From assembly GCF_009674685.1 (NCBI RefSeq), contig NZ_WKJI01000001.1, positions 248,001 through 312,000 on the forward strand: 64,000 nucleotides of DNA, written 5' to 3'. Below are positions 36,442 through 44,938 of this stretch, in pieces (the first letter of the stretch is position 1; every line of letters begins with the position of its first letter). Source of the DNA: Pedobacter puniceum. GTDB lineage: Bacteria > Bacteroidota > Bacteroidia > Sphingobacteriales > Sphingobacteriaceae. Both the position numbers and the translations under genes were made by a program. Below the pieces are notes generated by a model. It did not search any database, was not told the origin of the DNA, and was given only the letters and a program-made list of their open reading frames with translations.

Positions 36442-37854
36442 CTAATCTAGTTCTTTTTCAATTTTTAGCCCAAGTTCTATGCCTGTTTTTTTCATGAAAT
36501 AAAGTGCTTCAGAACGGTTATTGGCTATATCTCCTTCTAAAATAGCTTCTCTAATCTTATTTTTAATGATTCCAACTTCTTTACCAGCTTGTAAATTGAA
36601 GGTTTTCATAATGTCTTCACCAGTAACCGGAGGCTGCCAATTTCTTATCTTATCTCTTTCTTCAACGTCTTTAAGTTTTTGTTTTACCAGCTCAAAATTG
36701 TTTCTATACTTTTTAATCTTATACTCGTTTTTGGTAGTAACATCTGCTTGGCATAAGAGCATTAAGGCTTCTGTGTGTTCGCCTGCTTCAAATAGTAATC
36801 TTCTTACGGCAGAATCTGTTACTACCTCTTGCGCCAATACAATAGGGCGAAGATGAAGCTGAACCAATAGCTGTACAAACTTCATTTTATCGTTAAGAGG
36901 TAGTTTTAAATCAGCAAATATTTTAGGAACCATTCTAGCTCCTTTGTCTTCATGACCATGGAAAGTCCAACCATGATTTTTTTCAAAACGTTTGGTTGCT
37001 GGTTTGGCTATATCATGTAAAATAGCTGCCCATCTTAACCATAAATCCTCAGATGTTTTGGCAACATTATCTAAAACTTGTAAGGTATGGTAAAAATTAT
37101 CTTTATGTCCTTTACCCTCAATTACATCTACACCGTAAAGTGCTACCATTTGAGGGAAGATAAGTTTCAGCAAGCCGGTATCAAACAAATAGTTAAAACC
37201 TATGGATGGCTTAGGCGATAGAATAATTTTATTCAGTTCATCTGTAATACGCTCTTTCGAGACTATTTTAATACGCTCTAAGTTAAGTTTTATGGCATCA
37301 ATAGCGTCTTGACTGATTTTAAAATTAAGTTGAGTAGCAAAGCGTATAGCTCGCATCATCCTTAAAGGGTCATCAGAAAAAGTCTCATTAGGATTTAAAG
37401 GCGTAATGATTTTTTTTTCTTCCAGATGTTTAATACCATCAAAAGGGTCTACCAGTTCACCATATTTATGAGGATGAAGGTGTATAGCCATAGCATTGAT
37501 GGTAAAATCTCTTCTTTTTTGATCGTCTTCTAGAGTTCCATCTTCAACAATGGGCTTTCTAGAATCTGCCCTGTATGATTCTTTTCTTGCACCAACAAAT
37601 TCTACCTCTAAATCTTTGTAGCGTAGCATGGCGGTTCCAAAATTTTTAAAAACAGCAACTTTGGTTTTTAAAATTTTACCTACTTCTAAAGCGAAATTTG
37701 GGCCATTACCTATGACTAAAATATCAACATCTTTAGAAGTTCGATTTAAAAATATATCTCTTACAAAGCCACCTATTACATAAGTTTCGGCATTTAAATC
37801 GCCAGAAATTTTAGAGATAATTTTAAAAATAGGATGTTTAAGGTGTTGCTTCAT
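36442..37854 (-). CDS. cca: CCA tRNA nucleotidyltransferase / poly(A) polymerase family, HD domain
   Basis: A 470-aa class II nucleotidyltransferase. The catalytic head has ETYVIGGFVRDIFLNR and SKDVDILVIG (GGxxRD and DxD), followed by RRDFTINAMAIHL and the RNA-binding domain with DDPLRMMRAIRFATQL. The HD domain has WAAILHDIAKPATK. It adds or repairs the 3' CCA of tRNAs; most tRNA genes in this window lack an encoded CCA, so the enzyme is needed. ATG at 37854 (MKQHLKHPIFK) is the likely start; 21 further codons are open upstream. Confidence 0.93.
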   Translation of the reverse strand: MKQHLKHPIFKIISKISGDLNAETYVIGGFVRDIFLNRTSKDVDILVIGNGPNFALEVGKILKTKVAVFKNFGTAMLRYKDLEVEFVGARKESYRADSRKPIVEDGTLEDDQKRRDFTINAMAIHLHPHKYGELVDPFDGIKHLEEKKIITPLNPNETFSDDPLRMMRAIRFATQLNFKISQDAIDAIKLNLERIKIVSKERITDELNKIILSPKPSIGFNYLFDTGLLKLIFPQMVALYGVDVIEGKGHKDNFYHTLQVLDNVAKTSEDLWLRWAAILHDIAKPATKRFEKNHGWTFHGHEDKGARMVPKIFADLKLPLNDKMKFVQLLVQLHLRPIVLAQEVVTDSAVRRLLFEAGEHTEALMLLCQADVTTKNEYKIKKYRNNFELVKQKLKDVEERDKIRNWQPPVTGEDIMKTFNLQAGKEVGIIKNKIREAILEGDIANNRSEALYFMKKTGIELGLKIEKELD

Positions 37855-37947
37855 ATTTGATTTGGGTAATGCAAACTTATAGAGAGCATATTCCCTGAAA
37901 TTTTTAATCGCTACCAAAGATAATTCTTTAAACCGAAGGCTGAAAGC

Positions 37948-38514
37948 TTATTTCCTGATAAAGGCAAAGGCACCATTTGCTTCTAATTTCATGATGGTGG
38001 ATGGCTTTTTAGCTTGATGATTATCTTGTTCTAATTGTACAATATAATCTACTCCATCTTTGATGATTTGAGGTATTTGAGAAAAGTTATTAGGGGTAGG
38101 CTCACCACTTAAATTTGCTGATGTAGAAATTATGGGTTTCCTAAACCTTTGTACTAATTCTTTGCAAAATGGATGTTTAGTGATTCTAATACCGATACTG
38201 CCATCGGCATTGATTGCATTTTCTGCCAAGTTCTTAGCCCCAGAGTAAATAATGGTGAGTGGTTTTTCGGTATATTCAATCAAATCGTAAGCAACATCGG
38301 GTATTTCTTTTACATAACTTGGTAGCTTAGCATCAGTATCTAATAAAATAATTAGGCTTTTAAATTCTTCTCTTTTTTTAAGCGCAAAAACTTTAGCAAC
38401 GGCATCTTTATTGGTAGCATCGCAACCAATTCCCCAAACGGTATCTGTTGGATATAGAATTAAACCACCATTTTTTAAAACTTCTAAAGCTTTATTAATT
38501 TCTTCTCTTTGCAT
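37948..38514 (-). CDS. L-threonylcarbamoyladenylate synthase (Sua5/YciO/YrdC family)
   Basis: A 188-aa single-domain protein of the YrdC fold. It contains NGGLILYPTDTVWGIGCDA (residues 15-33), KKREEFKSLIILL and STSANLSGEPTPN, the conserved nucleotide/threonine pocket. The enzyme makes threonylcarbamoyl-AMP for t6A37 of tRNA. Whether it is TsaC or the YciO-like paralog cannot be settled without a genome search. It overlaps the upstream glycosyltransferase gene by 20 bases. Confidence 0.88.
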   Translation of the reverse strand: MQREEINKALEVLKNGGLILYPTDTVWGIGCDATNKDAVAKVFALKKREEFKSLIILLDTDAKLPSYVKEIPDVAYDLIEYTEKPLTIIYSGAKNLAENAINADGSIGIRITKHPFCKELVQRFRKPIISTSANLSGEPTPNNFSQIPQIIKDGVDYIVQLEQDNHQAKKPSTIMKLEANGAFAFIRK

Positions 38515-39634
38515 GCTCGATAGTTTTTTGGTAAACGCTGTTTAAGTTTTTTGCAATACTTTCATCGTTAAAATTTTCTGCATAGGCTAAGCCTTTTTTA
38601 ATCATGTTAGCTTGTAAAGCTTCACTTTCGAGAACTCTTTCAATAGCTTTAGCGAGTGCAGTATCATCATCAGGATGAATATACAGACTATCTGGTCCAC
38701 CAGCTTCTTCTAAACAAGAACCTGTTGCTGCAATTACAGGAATCTTACTATTTAATGCCTCTACAATAGGTATCCCAAAACCTTCAAATCTGGAAGGGTA
38801 AATGAAAATTTTAGCTCCTTGATAAATAAGTGGTAAGTCTTGAAAAGGTACATTTTCTAAGAAAATAACTTGCTGTGTTAGATTGTTTATATGTATAAAA
38901 TCTAAAATTTGTTGTTTATAAGCGGTTGCTTTACCTACTATCACCAACTTTTTGTCTTTGGATAGTTGTTTTAACGCTTTACAAATTAATAATTGATTTT
39001 TACGTGTTTCTATGGTGCCAACTGATAAAAGATATTCTTGGGGTAGTTTATATTTCTGTTTAATATCTTGTATAGCACTTTCTGTGTGTATGAAACAAAA
39101 GGAAGCGTCACAACCTTGATAAACAACATCAATTTTATTGGGGTTGGTATTGAAATATTGAATGATATCTCGTTTTGTTTGTTCACTAATGGCAATGATG
39201 CGGTCTGCATTTTTACAAGCCGCTTTAAATTTGTATCGATAAATTTGTCTATCAACCCATTTGAAATAATGCGGAAAACGAAGGAATATCAAATCATGAA
39301 TGGTAACAACGCTGGCTATATTAGATTTTTTAATATTAGCCGGAAGCTCGTTACTTAAACCGTGAAAAAGCTTTATATCATCATTAATTAATGATTTTGT
39401 AAGCTGAAAGCTTCGCCAATATGATTTTAGAATTTTTACAGGAGCGGTTTTAACCGATACATTAGGAAAAGGGTCAACAAGTGTTTTCCTAATTTTATTA
39501 TTGTCTTGTGGAGTATAAAGTAAATATAGGTTTTGAGGGTAATACTTGGCCATAATACTAATTACAGCCCTGCTATAATTACCTAAGCCGGTAAAGTTTT
39601 TAAATGCTCTTTTGGCCTCAAAACCTATTTTCAT
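38495..39634 (-). CDS. GT4-type glycosyltransferase
   Basis: A 379-aa GT-B glycosyltransferase. The N-terminal domain has GLGNYSRAVISIMAKYYP and the inter-domain region VVTIHDLIFLRFPHYFK. The C-terminal domain has LSVGTIETRKNQ and the donor site PSRFEGFGIPIVEALN with the E-x7-E motif. The sugar and acceptor are unknown; such enzymes build surface polysaccharide or LPS. It is in a minus-strand cluster with a YrdC gene and is preceded by a heptad-repeat element. Confidence 0.88.
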   Translation of the reverse strand: MKIGFEAKRAFKNFTGLGNYSRAVISIMAKYYPQNLYLLYTPQDNNKIRKTLVDPFPNVSVKTAPVKILKSYWRSFQLTKSLINDDIKLFHGLSNELPANIKKSNIASVVTIHDLIFLRFPHYFKWVDRQIYRYKFKAACKNADRIIAISEQTKRDIIQYFNTNPNKIDVVYQGCDASFCFIHTESAIQDIKQKYKLPQEYLLSVGTIETRKNQLLICKALKQLSKDKKLVIVGKATAYKQQILDFIHINNLTQQVIFLENVPFQDLPLIYQGAKIFIYPSRFEGFGIPIVEALNSKIPVIAATGSCLEEAGGPDSLYIHPDDDTALAKAIERVLESEALQANMIKKGLAYAENFNDESIAKNLNSVYQKTIEHAKRRN

Positions 39635-39640
39635 ATTTTT

Positions 39641-39736
39641 AAGTTAAAGTAAAAAGTTAAAAGTAAGAAGGTTTTTGACTGGTGTTCATCTAAATTCTAC
39701 TCTTAACTTTAAACTTTTACTTTGAACTTTCCACTC
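39641..39736. repeat. Heptad repeat element between glycosyltransferase and dapD genes
   Basis: The left arm (39641-39671) reads AAGTTAA, AGTAAAA, AGTTAAA, AGTAAGA. The right arm (about 39699-39736) reads CTCTTAA, CTTTAAA, CTTTTAC, TTTGAAC, TTTCCAC, the inverse pattern. The centre of about 27 bp is unrelated. Confidence 0.7.
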
Positions 39737-39741
39737 TAAAA

Positions 39742-40560
39742 CTAAATCGCTACGTTGTGCTCTCTTAAAGCGTCGTTTAATGATGTTTTTTTATCGGTAG
39801 ATTCTTTTCTCTTACCAATAATTAAAGCACATGGCACTTGGTACTCACCTGCAGGGAATTTTTTAGTATAGCTACCAGGAATCACAACAGAGCGCTCTGG
39901 AACATACATTTTGTGTTCTACAGGCTCTTCACCAGTAACATCTATAATTTTAGTTGAAGCCGTTAATACAACATTAGCACCCAAAACGGCTTCTTTACCT
40001 ATTCTTACACCTTCTACAACAATTGCTCTAGAACCTATAAAGCAGTTGTCCTCAATAATTACAGGAGAAGCTTGAACTGGTTCTAATACACCGCCTAAAC
40101 CAACACCACCGCTTAAGTGAACATTTTTGCCTACTTGTGCGCAAGAACCTACTGTTGCCCAAGTATCAACCATCGTACCTTCATCAACAAATGCACCTAT
40201 GTTAACATAAGAAGGCATCATGATAACGCCTTTTGCTAAATGCGCACCATAACGAGCAATACCATGAGGTACTACGCGTACGCCTCTTTCTTTATAGTCG
40301 GTTTTTAATTTCATTTTATCATGAAACACAAATGGACCAACTTCAATTTCTTCCATTTCTCTGATAGGGAAATAAAGAATTACTGCTTTCTTTATCCAGT
40401 CGTTAACAGCCCAACCATCTAAAATAGGTTCTGCAACTCTTAGTTCTCCTAAATCTAAATGATGAATAACTTTTTCTATTGCATTACGGTACTCTTTGAA
40501 ATTCAATAAATTTCTATCTTCCCATGCGTCTTCAACGGCTTTTTTTAGTTCGGCAATCAT
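39742..40560 (-). CDS. dapD: Tetrahydrodipicolinate N-succinyltransferase
   Basis: A 272-aa enzyme of the succinylase branch of lysine/diaminopimelate synthesis. The centre is a left-handed beta-helix of hexapeptide repeats (VNIGAFVDEGTMVDTWATVG; QVGKNVHLSGGVGLGGV; IIEDNCFIGSRAIVVEGVRI). The N-terminal segment LDGWAVNDWIKKAVILYF is typical of DapD. Its start codon lies 18 bases from the left end of the large insertion, so the repeat region carries its upstream control sequences. Confidence 0.96.
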   Translation of the reverse strand: MIAELKKAVEDAWEDRNLLNFKEYRNAIEKVIHHLDLGELRVAEPILDGWAVNDWIKKAVILYFPIREMEEIEVGPFVFHDKMKLKTDYKERGVRVVPHGIARYGAHLAKGVIMMPSYVNIGAFVDEGTMVDTWATVGSCAQVGKNVHLSGGVGLGGVLEPVQASPVIIEDNCFIGSRAIVVEGVRIGKEAVLGANVVLTASTKIIDVTGEEPVEHKMYVPERSVVIPGSYTKKFPAGEYQVPCALIIGKRKESTDKKTSLNDALREHNVAI

Positions 40561-40578
40561 ATTAAAATTTTTGTTTGC

Positions 40579-40736
40579 AAATTAAAGGTTTTTTTAGCTA
40601 ATAATCTGATTTTTGAGTTATTTTGAAAACATTTATGGTAGAAAAAGTAAGGATAGATAAATACCTGTGGGCAATAAGGTTGTTTAAAACAAGAACCTTG
40701 GCTACAGAAGCTTGTAAGGCTGGAAGGGTGAAGAAA
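40579..40736 (+). repeat. Left 158-bp direct repeat flanking the island
   Basis: Identical to 47236-47393 except at one position (G at 40700, A at 47357). It comprises the dapD/S4-gene intergenic region and the first 34 codons of the S4-domain gene. The offset between the copies is 6657 bp. Confidence 0.97.
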
Positions 40737-40739
40737 TAG
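40635..40739 (+). pseudogene. Truncated 5' copy of the S4-domain gene
   Basis: The frame matches the first 34 codons of the gene at 47292 ([20 protein letters not shown] to GRVKK) and then meets TAG at 40737-40739, the first three bases past the repeat. It is the relic left on the dapD side by the insertion. It keeps the native upstream sequence, so a 34-aa peptide might still be made. Confidence 0.9.
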
Positions 40740-40837
40740 TTAAATTCAATAGTTAGTTGTTATTGAGATTTCCTAAATCAGCTTGTATTTTTTATTTAAA
40801 ATCTTCCAATTTCTGATTCTTAATTTAATCAAACATC

Positions 40838-40858
40838 TAACGCAAATAGACTGCGTTA
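40838..40858. promoter_or_regulatory. Operator-like inverted repeat in the island promoter
   Basis: TAACGCA (40838-40844) and TGCGTTA (40852-40858) are a perfect inverted repeat with a 7-bp spacer. A -7-like TACCTTTA follows at 40867-40874, so the palindrome covers the expected -33 position. It stands 32 bases before the first island gene. The WYL protein of the island is the obvious candidate regulator (inference). Confidence 0.55.
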
Positions 40859-40890
40859 ACCACATTTACCTTTACTTCATATTTAAGAAT

Positions 40891-42726
40891 ATGTCAGAAC
40901 TTTTATCTAAATCAGACTATAAAATAGGGGCTTCTTGTGCCAAGAAACTCATCTACAAGAAATCAAAATACCCAAGTACGTTAGCTAATAATGAATATAT
41001 GCTAATGTTAGCAGAAGGAGGGTACTTGATTGGTAAGTATGCAATATTGCATTTTCCTGAAGGTATAGAAGTAGAGGATGATATTGAATTAGGAGAAATA
41101 CAAACTACAAACTATTTAAGGGAACAGGAAAATGTTACGCTTTTTGAAGCTACAGTAGTTAACAATCAAAAAATTATCCGGATTGATATTTTACAAAAGG
41201 AAGGTGGAGTACTGAATTTAATAGAAGTAAAATCAAAGTCTTTTGATAGTGAATCTGGAAATATAAAAAAAGAGTTAAGTTCCGAACTAGAAGATATTGC
41301 TTACCAAAAATTAGTTTTACAAGATGCTTATCCTAATTTTAAAATTAATTGCTTCCTATTCATCCCGGATAAAAGTAAGTCATTAAAAATAGATAACTTA
41401 ATTTCTTGGTTTAGTGTTGATGAAACTAAAATATCAGAAAATCAAAATTTCAAAAAGCCTGATATAGCTTTTCTTTACAGTCTACATTCTCCTGAGCATC
41501 AGTTTTTAATTGAAAAATCTTTTTTAAGCCTTATTAATGTAAACGACGAGATTGACGATATTTTACCAACAGTAAAACATAAGTCTAACAAATTATTAAA
41601 TGTTTTAAATTATGGAATTAATCCAGATGACATTGAGTTAACGACTAAATGTTTTTCTTGCGAATATCAAGCTGAAAATAAAAGTGGCTTTAAAGAATGT
41701 TGGGGTAAGTTAGCTGATATTAAACCGTCTATTTCTTCTTTATATCATTTAGGAACTTTAGGAGGAAAGATAAACCCAACTGCTGATGTAATGATAAAAA
41801 ATGGGCAGGTAAGTTTTTTTGATTTGAAGCCCGAATATTTCTATAAAGCCAATAAGGTTGATATAGGGAGCAGAGGAAAAAGGCAAATAATACAATATGA
41901 AAACACCTTAAATAATACAGAGTGGTTTTCTAGCAGTATGAAGGATGAATTAGAAAGTTGGATATATCCTTTACATTTTATTGACTTTGAAACTTATGCT
42001 GGCGCAATGCCTCATCATAAGGGGATGAGACCTTACGAAATTGTAGCATTTCAATGGAGCTGTCATACCATTATAGAACCTGACGCAGCTCCAATTCATT
42101 CTGAATGGATTAATACAGAAAACACTTTCCCAAACTTCAGATTTGCTGAAAGTCTAATGAAACAGATAGGTTATGATGGGACTCCGTTAATGTGGGCCAC
42201 CCATGAAAATACGGTATTAAGGACTATTTTATATCAAATGGAAAGTTTTAATTATGAAAATGAAGAATTAAGAAATTGGCTTCTAGGAATTACTAAAGAT
42301 AAGCAAGATGGTAGAGAAGGAAGGTTATTAGATATGAATGCTTTTACTTTTAACCATTATTTTCATCCACAGATGGAGGGAAAAACATCTATTAAAAAAG
42401 TATTGCCTGCCATTTGGAATAATAATGAGTATCTCCATCAGATAGAATGGCTAAAAGAATATGTAGGTTTTGATGTGGCAGGTATAATAAAATCTCCTTA
42501 CGATAAATTAAGTGGTTTGATGGCTGATTTAGAAAAAATGGAAGCTGTAAAAGATGGAACAGCAGCGATGAAAGCATATTACGATATGCAGTATGGTTCT
42601 ACCAGTAAGGATAATATCAAGAAAGAAACACTTAAACAGCTACTTCTACAATATTGTAAACTAGATACTATGGCTATGGTAATTATTTGGAAATATTGGA
42701 TGGATAAATTAAATGACAAAAGCTAA
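40891..42726 (+). CDS. Cas4-like nuclease fused to DUF2779 exonuclease-like domain
   Basis: A 611-aa protein. The N-terminal half looks like a Cas4/RecB-type PD-(D/E)xK nuclease: Asp99 in IIRIDI and Glu112-x-Lys114 in LIEVKSK fit the metal site, and Cys16 together with Cys254, Cys257 and Cys270 fits the one-plus-three cysteine pattern of an iron-sulfur cluster. The C-terminal half (from about 355) is DUF2779, with LHFIDFETYA (Asp365, Glu367) and YCKLDTMAM (Asp592), resembling motifs I and III of DEDD exonucleases. ATG at 40891 is chosen; the open frame extends 36 codons upstream without family-like sequence. It overlaps the next gene by 14 bases. Confidence 0.75.
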   Translation: MSELLSKSDYKIGASCAKKLIYKKSKYPSTLANNEYMLMLAEGGYLIGKYAILHFPEGIEVEDDIELGEIQTTNYLREQENVTLFEATVVNNQKIIRIDILQKEGGVLNLIEVKSKSFDSESGNIKKELSSELEDIAYQKLVLQDAYPNFKINCFLFIPDKSKSLKIDNLISWFSVDETKISENQNFKKPDIAFLYSLHSPEHQFLIEKSFLSLINVNDEIDDILPTVKHKSNKLLNVLNYGINPDDIELTTKCFSCEYQAENKSGFKECWGKLADIKPSISSLYHLGTLGGKINPTADVMIKNGQVSFFDLKPEYFYKANKVDIGSRGKRQIIQYENTLNNTEWFSSSMKDELESWIYPLHFIDFETYAGAMPHHKGMRPYEIVAFQWSCHTIIEPDAAPIHSEWINTENTFPNFRFAESLMKQIGYDGTPLMWATHENTVLRTILYQMESFNYENEELRNWLLGITKDKQDGREGRLLDMNAFTFNHYFHPQMEGKTSIKKVLPAIWNNNEYLHQIEWLKEYVGFDVAGIIKSPYDKLSGLMADLEKMEAVKDGTAAMKAYYDMQYGSTSKDNIKKETLKQLLLQYCKLDTMAMVIIWKYWMDKLNDKS

Positions 42727-43003
42727 GCGATTAAAAAAAATGAAGGTCATCCAAAAAGAAGTGAAAAAATTTGAAGATAGGCTTTTTCATCATTCGGTGG
42801 ATTTAATGCTTGATGAAACGCCAACATTAAAAAAGTTTTTGGATAGAAATAAGGATTTGTCTTTTTCTCTTATTGAAGATGATTTTAATACTTGTCATCA
42901 GGTGTTTACAAAAGCCGTTTATCAGCTTTTTATGTTTACAGAAGAAATAAACCAGTTTTTAAAAGAATTAATAGAAAAGGAAGATGATGATTTACCTTTT
43001 TAA
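42713..43003 (+). CDS. Island protein of unknown function, small and helical
   Basis: A 96-aa protein predicted to be mostly helix, with a basic start (TKAKRLKKMKVIQKEVKKF) and an acidic end (LIEKEDDDLPF). No signal peptide or known motif is seen. The start codon lies inside the 3' end of the nuclease gene in another frame, so translation is probably coupled and the product may act with that enzyme. Confidence 0.65.
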   Translation: MTKAKRLKKMKVIQKEVKKFEDRLFHHSVDLMLDETPTLKKFLDRNKDLSFSLIEDDFNTCHQVFTKAVYQLFMFTEEINQFLKELIEKEDDDLPF

Positions 43004-43031
43004 AAAGAAAAATAAAAAATAGAGTAAAATT

Positions 43032-43676
43032 ATGGAATCAAAACAAGCTAAAGAACTTACAAGTAGAATTTTTAGAGAAATAGAGTCGGCTACCTCTATT
43101 GATAAGCTAGAACATATAAAAAATATTGAAGAACTTAAGGTGAATAGGATGAAAGAGGAAAAGTACCCACCTATTAAATTTGAAATTAGCTATTCTGAAA
43201 TAAAGAAATTCTTAGATAATGAAAACAACTTATTAAAAGACTCCTCAATAATAACTGATCCTCTAGCAAAAATACTTTACGCCTTAGCCTGGAAAAATGG
43301 TGATTTACAAAAGATAAAACATATTGTAGAAGGTATTAGAAATATTGATTCATACGATGAAGATATGAAGAATGATGGATTGGTATTTTATCAATTTGGG
43401 AAATATCTAACAAAGAAAAATAATGAACCTATTATTGATCAGCATGTTATTAGAGCATTTGCAGTTAGAAATGCTGAAAAATACAAAGTAGATATTGATA
43501 CACTTAGAAGAATGTCACTTCTTAATTCAGAAACTCATAGAGGTTATATCAAAGATTATAAGTGTTGGTTGATTTCAGATGATATTCAACCATCTTTAAA
43601 AAAAGAAAAAGATTATATCTATCACATAGACCAGATACTATTTGCGCTAGGTAAAACTATCAAGCTAAAAAAATAA
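43032..43676 (+). CDS. Island protein of unknown function
   Basis: A 214-aa cytosolic-type protein that I cannot assign. It is largely helical. The stretch GLVFYQFGKYLTKKNNEPII followed by DQHVIRAFAV is faintly like the region after the helix-hairpin-helix of some DNA glycosylase-fold proteins, but too weak to call. It lies 28 bases after the previous island gene and is read in the same direction. Confidence 0.6.
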   Translation: MESKQAKELTSRIFREIESATSIDKLEHIKNIEELKVNRMKEEKYPPIKFEISYSEIKKFLDNENNLLKDSSIITDPLAKILYALAWKNGDLQKIKHIVEGIRNIDSYDEDMKNDGLVFYQFGKYLTKKNNEPIIDQHVIRAFAVRNAEKYKVDIDTLRRMSLLNSETHRGYIKDYKCWLISDDIQPSLKKEKDYIYHIDQILFALGKTIKLKK

Positions 43677-43735
43677 ATAAGAATCACACCTTATTTAATC
43701 AAACAAATTACTAACCAAAAAACTATTAATGAAGT

Positions 43736-43954
43736 ATGCAAAGAAAATTGTTTAGTGTGCGCTTAAATAATTACGATCTCTTTTTTGTTATAGCAAATAG
43801 TCATTCAGATGCTATTAAAAAGGTAGAAAGGAAAGTAAATGTTGATCAAATTTTCAAAAATATCATTCATAAAGATGGCTCTTTAGAATTACCTGATGAT
43901 AAAGACTTAGAGATTTTGGAAGTAACTAAGCTTAGCGATGAGTTAATCTTTTAA
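43736..43954 (+). CDS. Island protein of unknown function, small
   Basis: A 72-aa protein (start MQRKLFSVRLNNYDLFFVIA) with a likely beta-alpha-beta pattern: two strands, the helix SHSDAIKKVERKV, and the strand LEILEVTKL. It lies 3 bases before the next gene, which indicates an operon. No family is recognised. Confidence 0.55.
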   Translation: MQRKLFSVRLNNYDLFFVIANSHSDAIKKVERKVNVDQIFKNIIHKDGSLELPDDKDLEILEVTKLSDELIF

Positions 43955-43957
43955 ATC

Positions 43958-44254
43958 ATGCAATTCAAATATTATAAAGACCAAATCATAGAAGTAGCTT
44001 CTTTACTAGAATATTTTAATGAAGAGTTGATAGAAAAGCTAATTAATATTGCTTTAGAGGGTGAAATGAAAGAGCTAGACGATGTTTACAAGTCAGGTAA
44101 ATTCAATTTTCAAGTTGAAGAGTTTTATCAGTTTGATAATCCTGTACTCAATCAACTTTGCGAATTAAGTGAGCATATAGAAAAGGTTAAAACTTTTTTA
44201 GAAGATACCTACCCAAATCAAGAAAACTTTTATGATATACCAGATGATGTTTAA
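43958..44254 (+). CDS. Island small helical protein, paralog of the product at 44602
   Basis: A 98-aa acidic helical protein. Residues 30-40 (NIALEGEMKEL) align with residues 28-38 (NLAAEGELKEI) of the protein at 44602-44874, and the similarity extends over most of both chains, including the initial Y-K-x-Q and a later D/N-P-x-x-N-x-L. The two are paralogs separated by one gene. The function is unknown. Confidence 0.6.
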   Translation: MQFKYYKDQIIEVASLLEYFNEELIEKLINIALEGEMKELDDVYKSGKFNFQVEEFYQFDNPVLNQLCELSEHIEKVKTFLEDTYPNQENFYDIPDDV

Positions 44255-44272
44255 CATTTAATATAACCAATA

Positions 44273-44602
44273 ATGGAAATAACAAATCAACATACCTATT
44301 GGACAGGTTATTGTCCTGAATGCGGCTTAAATAGAGAACAAGTTAAAATGCGTTTAAATCATTATGATTTCTATGAATGTGAGAAATCTAAATTGCAAAT
44401 AGCAGTATTTCCTGGTGCACAAGCTATTATTATGAAAACCAGAGGATTGGGGAAGTTCAGAAATACAATTACTTATGGGCATGAAATAGTTAATGGAGAG
44501 TTGTTGAGCCCCCAAACAATAGATAGGCATCCTTTTAATCATGAAGGTGAAGTTTTTAACGAGCTTGAAGATTTAATTAATTATCTAAATAATTTAAAGT
44601 AA
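44273..44602 (+). CDS. Island protein with partial zinc-ribbon motif
   Basis: A 109-aa protein that begins with a CPEC knuckle (YWTGYCPECGLNREQ, Cys14 and Cys17) and has a further Cys in FYECEKSKLQ near residue 41. Only three cysteines are visible, so a standard four-Cys ribbon is incomplete. The rest is mixed alpha/beta. Its stop codon shares one base with the start of the next gene (TAATG). Confidence 0.55.
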   Translation: MEITNQHTYWTGYCPECGLNREQVKMRLNHYDFYECEKSKLQIAVFPGAQAIIMKTRGLGKFRNTITYGHEIVNGELLSPQTIDRHPFNHEGEVFNELEDLINYLNNLK

Positions 44603-44874
44603 TGAGCGATTATAAATTTCAAGTACTCAAGACCATTGAGGCTTTAGAAGAAATAGAAAGTATTCTTTATACTCGAATGCTAAATTTAGCAGCAGAAGGA
44701 GAGCTAAAAGAAATAAGTGATGCTTTTGAAGTTGGTGATGTTGTGCCATTTAAGTATGAGGATTTAAAGAATATTCAAGATCCAAATGTTAACCTCCTGA
44801 TGAATATTTTTAATGATGTGGTAAATGCAAAGGAGAAATTTGAGAATTTATTTCCTGATACGAGTGCTATTTAA
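44602..44874 (+). CDS. Island small helical protein, paralog of the product at 43958
   Basis: A 90-aa acidic helical protein related to the one at 43958-44254 (shared N-x-A-x-EGE-x-KE core). It overlaps the upstream cysteine-containing gene by one base. The arrangement paralog, cysteine protein, paralog suggests a local duplication and a joint function. Confidence 0.6.
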   Translation: MSDYKFQVLKTIEALEEIESILYTRMLNLAAEGELKEISDAFEVGDVVPFKYEDLKNIQDPNVNLLMNIFNDVVNAKEKFENLFPDTSAI

Positions 44875-44938
44875 AATAACCGAAAAGAAATAATGTTCAT
44901 ATAATAAAAATACTTTTTTATAGTGTAAATTTTAGAAA

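Noticed and set aside
40783..40890. N-terminal extension of the Cas4-DUF2779 protein
   Set aside because: The 36 extra codons would cover the promoter palindrome and -7 box and give a hydrophobic, unlike-family N-terminus; ATG 40891 fits better.
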